Part shown: in pieces, positions 6,166 to 10,679 of the stretch
How positions within the stretch are numbered: the first letter of the stretch is position 1
How the letters are laid out: each line of letters starts with the position of its first letter
IMG/VR virus record: IMGVR_UViG_3300031772_000373
Coordinates: 1 to 20,080 of that record
Direction: 5' to 3' (one strand)
Source of the DNA: a virus
DNA: 20,080 nt
The notes under the pieces: model-generated
The model's input: the letters and a program-made list of their open reading frames with translations, nothing else
What the model was told of the DNA's origin: nothing
The model's database searches: none
Position numbers and translations under genes: made by a program

Positions 6166-6279
6166 ATGAAGCACCGTTGCCGGAAGTGCGGAGGCTTTCT
6201 CCGCGAGAAATACGATGGGGGCCGTAAATTCCGTTGTCGTAAATGTGGTTTTGAGAATGTCTTAGAGGAAGGAGCGTAA
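6166..6279 (+). CDS. 37-residue zinc-ribbon mini-protein
   Basis: A 37-residue protein with two Cys pairs, C5-x2-C8 and C24-x2-C27, separated by 15 residues rich in Arg and Lys, the pattern of a minimal zinc ribbon. It ends one base before the next ATG, so the two genes are probably translationally coupled. The ribosome site in front of the ATG is poor; an in-frame TTG at 6145 would add seven residues. An ATG at 6150 in another frame gives a 25-residue peptide starting MCPICDE. The regular ribbon spacing makes the 6166 frame the better candidate. Nucleic-acid or protein binding is inferred. Confidence 0.6.
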   Translation: MKHRCRKCGGFLREKYDGGRKFRCRKCGFENVLEEGA

Positions 6280-6280
6280 G

Positions 6281-6559
6281 ATGTCCAGAAAACATCGTTC
6301 TCTGACAGACGCAACGTTTATTATCAATCGTCTTTTCTGTTCGATGCCGTATGGGGGGAGTGCCGGATTTCAGCACGGCGAACCCGGGGTAGAAACTTCG
6401 TTCGATATAATCGAGCGGGTCATTCACAATTTGGAAAAGCTAAAGGACACATTAATATACCATCAAGAATCTTGCAGTAGGATGGAAGAGGAGTATAAGA
6501 GAGTGAAGGGCATTCTTCGGGGGGCGAAGGAGTTTATTGAGTATATGAAGGGGGCCTGA
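6281..6559 (+). CDS. Small coiled-coil hypothetical protein
   Basis: A 92-residue protein. GGAAGGAG ends about 8 bases before the ATG. The second half (residues about 42-90) is a long charged helix with heptad-like spacing of hydrophobic residues (ERVIHNLEKL, then EEEYKRVKGI), suggesting a coiled coil and oligomerisation. The N-terminal half is Gly/Pro-containing and without recognisable motif. It follows the zinc ribbon by one base. Function unknown. Confidence 0.65.
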   Translation: MSRKHRSLTDATFIINRLFCSMPYGGSAGFQHGEPGVETSFDIIERVIHNLEKLKDTLIYHQESCSRMEEEYKRVKGILRGAKEFIEYMKGA

Positions 6560-6560
6560 A

Positions 6561-6662
6561 ATGAGAATAGGGAGAGAATGGGGGTTTCTGTCTATAGTGA
6601 TACTCCCTAGAGTTCTTTTTCAATTTTTTCAATTGACATTCGGGGATGGATCGTTATATTAA
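6561..6662 (+). CDS. Possible 33-residue membrane peptide
   Basis: This short frame begins MRIGREWGFL and has one strongly hydrophobic, Phe-rich stretch (residues about 7-28) that could span a membrane, with a basic N terminus. AAGGGGG (6548-6554) is well placed 6 bases before the ATG, which lies one base after the preceding stop codon. Its 3' end overlaps the promoter at 6633-6660, whose A/T-rich upstream tract accounts for part of the Phe content. Either a real small protein or a chance frame over a promoter. Confidence 0.35.
   Translation: MRIGREWGFLSIVILPRVLFQFFQLTFGDGSLY
6633..6660 (+). promoter_or_regulatory. Sigma-70-type promoter
   Basis: A perfect -35 box TTGACA (6633-6638) is separated by 16 bases from TATATT (6655-6660). 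An A/T-rich tract at 6614-6632 resembles an UP element. The predicted start site, near 6667, falls inside the GGAGGG ribosome site of the gene at 6678, so the leader would be very short. The promoter at 9919-9946 has the same spacing and shares CGTTATAT and a downstream GTGG. Confidence 0.65.
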
Positions 6663-6677
6663 GTGGAGGGCGAAGAC

Positions 6678-6962
6678 ATGGCTTCAAATCATTGTCTAGA
6701 ATATGCGGTTGCCGTAGGGGTCGGGGAGTTTCCGTTCGATATGCTTCGATACGATCAAGCATATCCGGCAATCGAGAATGAGATGTATGTCTTAACTGAA
6801 TCCGATCCTACGCGGGAGCGGGCCATTGTGCTGAATCGGTGGAAGTGCCAGCCCGGGAGTTTTACTCCCCAACGCTGGCAATCGTTTCTGTGGAAGATCG
6901 AATTCTTTAAGCACATTGAAGACGCCAGGAATTATTCTGAGAAAATAAATCAGAGGGTGTAG
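6678..6962 (+). CDS. Hypothetical protein, first gene after the promoter
   Basis: A 94-residue protein. A GTG at 6663 would extend it by five residues, but GGAGGG (6665-6670) lies after that codon, so the ATG at 6678 is preferred. The sequence is mixed, with aromatic residues concentrated in the second half (RWQSFLWKIEFFKHIE), and ends in a short charged helix. No metal motif, membrane segment or known domain was recognised. It is driven by the strong promoter directly upstream and is followed closely by a second small gene. Function unknown. Confidence 0.7.
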   Translation: MASNHCLEYAVAVGVGEFPFDMLRYDQAYPAIENEMYVLTESDPTRERAIVLNRWKCQPGSFTPQRWQSFLWKIEFFKHIEDARNYSEKINQRV

Positions 6963-6964
6963 TG

Positions 6965-7174
6965 ATGCGGTGTCGCCCCGTCCAATTTCCCGGAGAAAGT
7001 TGCTCCGGGGAAATAAATCGAATCCTGAAATATGTTCTTCCCGGTCAATCGGAAGAGGAAGAGCATTTTTGCCAGATGCACGCTTATCGGCGTAGGATAG
7101 ATTTGGTAAAGATAGGGGCGAGGGTGACCGTTGAAGAAGTCCCCGATTCCTGGAAGTCGATGATGGAGCGTTGA
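6965..7174 (+). CDS. Small hypothetical protein, 69 residues
   Basis: The ATG at 6965 lies two bases after the preceding stop codon and seven bases after AGGG, so translational coupling is likely. A GTG at 6962 immediately before it is an alternative. The protein is charged, with cysteines at residues 3, 13 and 36, a Glu-rich helix (QSEEEEHFCQ) and a basic YRRRIDLVKI strand. The cysteines are not paired as in a zinc finger. Function unknown. It ends six bases before the tRNA gene, in the same orientation. Confidence 0.65.
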   Translation: MRCRPVQFPGESCSGEINRILKYVLPGQSEEEEHFCQMHAYRRRIDLVKIGARVTVEEVPDSWKSMMER

Positions 7175-7180
7175 TAATGC

Positions 7181-7251
7181 GGGCCTGTACTTCAAGGGTA
7201 GAAGGGTTGACTCATAATCAACTAATTCGGGTTCGATTCCCGGCGGGCCCA
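7181..7251 (+). tRNA. tRNA with CAT anticodon (elongator Met or Ile2)
   Basis: A full cloverleaf folds by eye. The acceptor stem is 7181-7187 with 7244-7250 (one G-U). The D arm is CTTC/GAAG. The anticodon stem GTTGA/TCAAC encloses a CTCATAA loop with anticodon CAT at 7213-7215. The variable loop has 4 bases. The T arm is TCGGG/CCCGG (one G-U) around TTCGATT, and the discriminator is A7251. CCA is not encoded. The anticodon stem lacks the three G-C pairs of initiator tRNA, so it is either elongator Met or an Ile tRNA read after lysidine modification; sequence alone cannot separate them. Confidence 0.9.
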
Positions 7252-7265
7252 CTATGGGAATAAAA

Positions 7266-7904
7266 ATGAGTATTGATAATCATATTCGTATGTATCGGGG
7301 CCGCTTGCCCATCTCCGATAATCGCCCGATGAAGCGGAGGCAAGCCGTTTACAGCGTAGAGAATTCCGGAGTTTATCGGGCCGTCAGGAATTCTCTTAAC
7401 GGCCCCATGCATACTATTATCACTCTGTCAAGTACCCCTAATCATCGGCCTATGTCCCGGTTGCCGCGGCACGGGGCTTGCGCCCTTCTTATCCATGTGG
7501 CGCATAGGCCGAATTTAGAGGCTCTTGATAATCTCGCCGTAGGGCGCACGGGTACTAACGGGAGCTTGATCGACTCTCAAATGTCTCAAAGGGGACTGGA
7601 GATTTCCTTCCCTGAGAAAGCCCGTGCTTCTTACGGCGAGATTACCAATTTTTTTATGGAGGGTCTATGTTCCCAACGTGCATTAGCTGGCGATCTGAAA
7701 CGTGCAGGGGGCCCCGCCTTGAGGCGCGGGGTTGGTATGCCGTTGCGCCCTGTAAGGAAAATATGGGGGCAGTCCCCCATACGAATACTTACATCCACGG
7801 CTAAATCCTCCCGTGCTGTGAACGGGCCCCCGAAATTATTTCTCTCTGGACGCTTAGATAATTCAATCGAAGCAGGGAAAGAGAGAAACAAACGATTAGA
7901 TTAG
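7266..7904 (+). CDS. Uncertain hypothetical ORF downstream of the tRNA
   Basis: An open frame of 212 residues starting at the ATG at 7266, with a partial GGGA ribosome site; a second ATG at 7254 lies only three bases after the tRNA. The protein is basic and rich in Arg, Ser and Pro, with few hydrophobic core stretches and no recognised motif (RALAGDLKRAGG is typical of it). It contains a perfect 8-bp tetraloop hairpin at 7762-7781 and a C/G-rich stem near 7691-7711, unusual inside coding sequence. Codons look similar to neighbours, so a real orphan gene is possible, but part of the region could be non-coding RNA. From 7905 to 7998 I see only short ATTAG repeats and no gene. Confidence 0.42.
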   Translation: MSIDNHIRMYRGRLPISDNRPMKRRQAVYSVENSGVYRAVRNSLNGPMHTIITLSSTPNHRPMSRLPRHGACALLIHVAHRPNLEALDNLAVGRTGTNGSLIDSQMSQRGLEISFPEKARASYGEITNFFMEGLCSQRALAGDLKRAGGPALRRGVGMPLRPVRKIWGQSPIRILTSTAKSSRAVNGPPKLFLSGRLDNSIEAGKERNKRLD

Positions 7905-7998
7905 ATTAGAATGACGGCAAATTGGATTAGGAATTTATGGTAACAAATTGTAATCCGGTGGGAGGATATTTATATGATTTAGAGATTTAACAATTTGC

Positions 7999-8039
7999 GG
8001 GGGCCCTCCTCTTAAAACAATTGTACGGGGAGGGCCCCC
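7999..8039 (+). terminator. Strong GC hairpin, likely terminator
   Basis: GGGGGCCCTCC (7999-8009) pairs perfectly with GGAGGGCCCCC (8029-8039) around a 19-base loop. The downstream sequence is T-rich (TTGATCTTTT) but not a pure T-run. The loop end TTGTACGG resembles the TGTACGG of the intergenic hairpin family. Just upstream, GGGAGG precedes an ATG-ATT-TAG triplet frame near 7974. Termination between the tRNA block and the next gene block is the best reading. Confidence 0.5.
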
Positions 8040-8078
8040 TTGATCTTTTGATTTCTAGGATTTCCAGGAAGGTGAGAA

Positions 8079-8291
8079 ATGGCAAACCCAAAACCATCCG
8101 ATCAAATTCCGGCATCTCCAGAAAAACCGAAGAAGGTCCGTAAGCCTTGGGGATACTGGAGGAAAAAGCGCGGGCGAAGGGGAAGGCAATTCATCAGCAT
8201 GAGTAAGAATCCGAAGACAATTGCCATTCCTTTGAAGTGCTGTCCCAATTGCGGATTTAGGCTCCCAGTTTCGATGAATGTGGAGGTCTAA
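8079..8291 (+). CDS. Small basic protein with Cys pair
   Basis: A 70-residue protein starting at the ATG at 8079, after AGGAAGGTGAG. The N-terminal half is very basic and Pro-rich (PEKPKKVRKP, then KKRGRRGRQ), fit for nucleic-acid contact. Residues 54-58 read CCPNC followed by GFRLP, half of a zinc ribbon; the second pair of ligands is absent, so it may dimerise around metal or be a reduced finger. It ends at the next start, and the GGAGG for the next gene lies within its last codons. Function inferred only as nucleic-acid binding. Confidence 0.7.
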   Translation: MANPKPSDQIPASPEKPKKVRKPWGYWRKKRGRRGRQFISMSKNPKTIAIPLKCCPNCGFRLPVSMNVEV

Positions 8292-8576
8292 ATGCCGCTA
8301 TTAAAAAAGAGAGGAACAACGGCCCCGCTCTGGAGAAATGTCTCTCCGGATCAACGGGACAATCTATTCCGCCTAATTGAGTATATGGCGGAATACGGAT
8401 TCCATCGGAGGTTGATTGCGGATACGGCGGGGATTACAGAGAGTCAAGTTTATCTCGCTCTCCAGAAACTTCGCATTAGGCTCCGCGATTACCGGGACGG
8501 GAAGACAATGGCGGCACGGCGAGTAATTGCCGTCGCTCCCCCTGTGGCGCGTGTAAAGTTCCGCAAGGCCAATTGA
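8292..8576 (+). CDS. Helix-turn-helix DNA-binding protein
   Basis: A 94-residue protein. The ATG directly follows the preceding stop codon and has GGAGG at 8282-8286. Residues about 25-65 look like a helix-turn-helix: a first helix (LFRLIEYMAE), a second with LIADTAGIT at the turn, and a recognition helix (ESQVYLALQKLRIR). The C-terminal tail is basic and Ala/Val-rich. This is probably a small transcription regulator or a DNA-binding replication accessory. It sits in a tight cluster with the genes at 8079, 8595 and 8968. Confidence 0.7.
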   Translation: MPLLKKRGTTAPLWRNVSPDQRDNLFRLIEYMAEYGFHRRLIADTAGITESQVYLALQKLRIRLRDYRDGKTMAARRVIAVAPPVARVKFRKAN

Positions 8577-8594
8577 TAAATTGATGGAGGATAC

Positions 8595-8951
8595 ATGGCA
8601 TTCTCGAAAAAGGATATGGCGGCTCTTTTGGCAAGTCAGACTTCGATGTTGAAGGAATTGGCGAAGGCCAATCCCGCCCTCCTCAAGACGGTTGAGGAGA
8701 TGGAGAAGAAAATCTCCGATGGATTGGGGGCGACGAAGACCATTGGGCCTTGCGCAATGTGCAAGAATGCCGAAGTGGTCAAGGAAGAGAAGTACGAGTT
8801 GAAGGCGGCGGCTTGGTTCAAGTGCCCTCATGGCGATCTTTTCTGCCCCTCTTGCATTCATCGGGAGCTTGAGACACTCCGCGAAAAGCGGAAGGAAGCG
8901 AAGGAGAAGGACGCGAAGACGGAGAAGAAGGACGAAAAGAAGAAGAAGTAA
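8595..8951 (+). CDS. Zinc-finger protein with Lys/Glu tail
   Basis: A 118-residue protein with GGAGG five bases upstream. A helical N terminus (residues 1-45) precedes a metal-binding module with C53, C56, C77, H79, C84 and C87 (CAMC, then CPHGDLFCPSC), resembling a treble-clef or RING-like site. The C-terminal 30 residues are an alternating Lys/Glu helix ending in KKEKKKK-type sequence, probably a flexible charged tail. Similar lysine-rich or charged tails occur in the AT-hook protein and the SSB of this window. Function unknown; protein or nucleic-acid binding is inferred. Confidence 0.72.
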   Translation: MAFSKKDMAALLASQTSMLKELAKANPALLKTVEEMEKKISDGLGATKTIGPCAMCKNAEVVKEEKYELKAAAWFKCPHGDLFCPSCIHRELETLREKRKEAKEKDAKTEKKDEKKKK

Positions 8952-8967
8952 GAAACGGGGGATTATC

Positions 8968-9474
8968 ATGGCGCAAGTGCTGAGACATAATAAGACGGGC
9001 GATATCTATAGGATTGCGGAGGGATGGGGCCAGAGTGCCGCTACCTTTGGTAATCCTGTTCAAGTCCGCGTCGATTGCGTGCGCCGGGGAAAGACCGTGC
9101 AGGAGCGAAGGGCTTGGATTGTTTTCGATCAAAACTTCACTCTTGCGGACGTGCATAGCGAAGTGATTGAGGACGCGGAGGCAGAGCGGGCCATGGAGCG
9201 GCTCTGCCTCCGCTCTCATCCGCACAAGGTTTCTCCTCCGGATTATTTTGTTCCGGCTCCGACATTTACCGAAAGGAGTGAAAAGTCCGTTATCGGAAAT
9301 ACGGAGTGGATTGGTAAAGAGACGCGGAGGCTCCTGGATAGGACGTATGCATATCTCTTTAAGCCGTCCGTTGTCGAGTTATCAATCCTGAAATTCGATC
9401 TAAAGAATCTCTTTGACATCATTGCTAAATCGGAGAAGGGGGGATTAGATGGTAACGCAAAAGCGGTATCTTGA
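8968..9474 (+). CDS. Hypothetical protein, 168 residues
   Basis: The start at 8968 follows a GGGGGA ribosome site; an upstream in-frame ATG at 8830 would add an artificial poly-Arg segment read out of frame from the Lys/Glu tail of the previous gene, and was rejected. The N-terminal half is beta-rich (QVLRHNKTGD, RRAWIVFDQN). The C-terminal half is helical (KETRRLLDRT onward, ending in a SILKFDLKNL helix). No known motif. It overlaps the sigma-like gene by 26 bases, which suggests coordinated translation. Function unknown. Confidence 0.72.
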   Translation: MAQVLRHNKTGDIYRIAEGWGQSAATFGNPVQVRVDCVRRGKTVQERRAWIVFDQNFTLADVHSEVIEDAEAERAMERLCLRSHPHKVSPPDYFVPAPTFTERSEKSVIGNTEWIGKETRRLLDRTYAYLFKPSVVELSILKFDLKNLFDIIAKSEKGGLDGNAKAVS

Positions 9475-9922
9475 GCATATGGACCTTCTGAATTCCTATA
9501 TCCGGTCGATTGCCAGTAGATGCAGGAGACAGAGCATTTTATTGGGCAAAGAGGACTTGATTCAGGAGGCGTCCTTCGTTCTTTGGCGAGTGGTAAAGCG
9601 ATATCCAAAAGCGCACGGCGAAGAGATTGTTAAACTTTTCAAGGTATCTTTCAGAAGGCATCTAGCGGATTTGTTCGGAGCGAAGAATAGGATTGATAAA
9701 ATGGAATCCCTGGATAACATCGGGGAATCCATCGAAGTTCATGTCAATCTGTCCAGTTCCGGACTCCTTCCATGGGATTATTATCGTTACCATATCCGTT
9801 GCCTTGAGATGGCATTGGGCCGTAAAGAGGTTAGGGATATGATTGATAATGTTAGTCTCCGGAAGGCGCGGGATGTTTCCTTCAGGAAGCGAAAGGAGGC
9901 TATATTGAGAAAATTAGGTTGA
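9449..9922 (+). CDS. Sigma-70 region-2-like protein
   Basis: A 157-residue protein whose residues about 12-80 follow the layout of sigma-70 region 2: a first helix (LNSYIRSIAS), then the conserved acidic-hydrophobic core GKEDLIQEASFVLWRVV, then a stretch ending RRHLADLFGAKNR where sigma factors contact core polymerase and the -10 element. The C-terminal part is short and basic (KARDVSFRKR) and lacks a clear region 4. Phages commonly encode such reduced sigma factors, T4 gp55 being an example. The ribosome site GGGGGATTAG is adequate. Its stop codon overlaps the promoter at 9919. It may direct middle or late transcription; other helical proteins could mimic region 2, so moderate confidence. 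Confidence 0.6.
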   Translation: MVTQKRYLEHMDLLNSYIRSIASRCRRQSILLGKEDLIQEASFVLWRVVKRYPKAHGEEIVKLFKVSFRRHLADLFGAKNRIDKMESLDNIGESIEVHVNLSSSGLLPWDYYRYHIRCLEMALGRKEVRDMIDNVSLRKARDVSFRKRKEAILRKLG

Positions 9923-9946
9923 CTTCCTAGCTGGAGACGTTATATC
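9919..9946 (+). promoter_or_regulatory. Second promoter of the same type
   Basis: TTGACT (9919-9924) and TATATC (9941-9946) are separated by 16 bases, as in the promoter at 6633. Shared positions include TTGAC, GGA in the spacer, CGTTATAT and a GTGG just downstream. The predicted start site, near 9953, coincides with the ATG at 9954, which has no Shine-Dalgarno site, so the first transcript may be leaderless. Confidence 0.55.
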
Positions 9947-9953
9947 TTGTGGT

Positions 9954-10124
9954 ATGAGAATAAGATATCCGTCTTTGGCGAAAAGGGAATTCAAAGGAGA
10001 CTGTTTTGGACGTTTGATGAAGCCATTTAATTTGGATTGTGGGATTTGCGTCGTCCGTAGACGTTGCCAACGGTCGATGCTACAAACTGAAGCGATGAAA
10101 GGAAAAAAGCATGGCAAAGCATAA
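9954..10124 (+). CDS. 56-residue Cys-motif mini-protein, possibly leaderless
   Basis: A small basic protein starting MRIRYPSLAK. Cysteines at residues 17, 29, 32 and 38 occur as CFGRLMKPF, then DCGICVVRRRC, a spacing seen in small metal-binding phage peptides of the C-F-G ... C-x2-C ... C type (recalled, not searched). It has no Shine-Dalgarno site, but the promoter at 9919-9946 predicts transcription starting at the ATG. It overlaps the AT-hook gene by 14 bases in another frame. The motif plus promoter support a real gene; function unknown. Confidence 0.55.
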   Translation: MRIRYPSLAKREFKGDCFGRLMKPFNLDCGICVVRRRCQRSMLQTEAMKGKKHGKA

Positions 10125-10512
10125 GAAGGGAAAGCGGGGCCGTCCTCCTGGCAGTAAAAATAAGACGAGTAAGAAGGATCGGAAGGCCGCAAAGCTGGAG
10201 AAGAAGGCGAAGAAGTCCGCGAAAGCGGAGAAGGTCGAAAAGGTCGAGAAGAAGAAGGGGAAGAAAAAGGGCGACTCCCCATTTCGGGAAGGTACTTTTA
10301 TTTGGGCTTTTTGGGCTGTGATTTCCGGACTCTATAAGGAGTCCGATAAGATCGAGATCAACGATCTGAAAGCCAAGATAACCAAATTCTGTAAGCTGCC
10401 CGAAGTGAAGATCAAGTTCGCCCCCGCCCGAATCAACGTCCTGATTTACTGGTTTGGGCAGATGGGATGGATCAAGCGCGTTGCTCATGGAGTCTATAAG
10501 CGGGCCGTGTAA
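10111..10512 (+). CDS. AT-hook protein with C-terminal winged-helix-like domain
   Basis: A 133-residue protein. Residues 9-14 are RGRPPG, a canonical AT-hook core for binding the minor groove of A/T-rich DNA. A long lysine-rich tract follows (to about residue 55). The C-terminal 75 residues form a compact domain with helices and an aromatic strand (IWAFWAVISG, LIYWFGQMGW, VYKRAV) that resembles a winged helix. The start follows AAAGGA. Likely a nucleoid-type or regulatory DNA-binding protein, perhaps acting on the phage origin or on host DNA; inferred. It lies directly before the polymerase gene. Confidence 0.75.
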   Translation: MAKHKKGKRGRPPGSKNKTSKKDRKAAKLEKKAKKSAKAEKVEKVEKKKGKKKGDSPFREGTFIWAFWAVISGLYKESDKIEINDLKAKITKFCKLPEVKIKFAPARINVLIYWFGQMGWIKRVAHGVYKRAV

Positions 10513-10526
10513 TCCCCCTCAAAAAG

Positions 10527-10598
10527 CGGTCCCCTCCCGCTACCACCATGGCGGGAGGGGGCCGTAACCGGGGCTCTCGCGTAGAGCCTCGATTACGG
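10527..10598 (+). promoter_or_regulatory. Two abutting hairpins between AT-hook and polymerase genes
   Basis: Hairpin A: CGGTCCCCTCCCGC (10527-10540) pairs with GCGGGAGGGGGCCG (10551-10564), 14 pairs with one G-U; its CGGTCCCC arm matches the intergenic family of 1387-3276. Hairpin B: CCGTAA (10562-10567) pairs with TTACGG (10593-10598), with an inner GGCTC/GAGCC stem. The two share three bases, so they may compete. No T-run follows. Termination, processing or attenuation before the polymerase is possible. Confidence 0.5.
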
Positions 10599-10629
10599 AA
10601 AACACGCTGGCCTAAATCGGAAATCTTCG

Positions 10630-10679
10630 CTATGCACAAGGATTATCAATCAAATCTAAACTCTCCGGAGCGTGCATAG
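10630..10679 (+). promoter_or_regulatory. Inverted repeat enclosing the polymerase ribosome site
   Basis: CTATGCAC (10630-10637) and GTGCATAG (10672-10679) are perfect 8-bp complements. The second arm abuts the ATG of the polymerase gene, and the loop between them carries the only ribosome site (CGGAG at 10666-10670, itself part of the palindrome CTCCGGAG). Folding could hide or present the start codon, so translational control of polymerase synthesis is plausible. Confidence 0.45.

Noticed and set aside
8830-8967. N-terminal extension of the 8968 gene with poly-Arg
   Set aside because: The extension is the Lys/Glu tail of the preceding gene read in another frame. The GGGGGA site points to the ATG at 8968.
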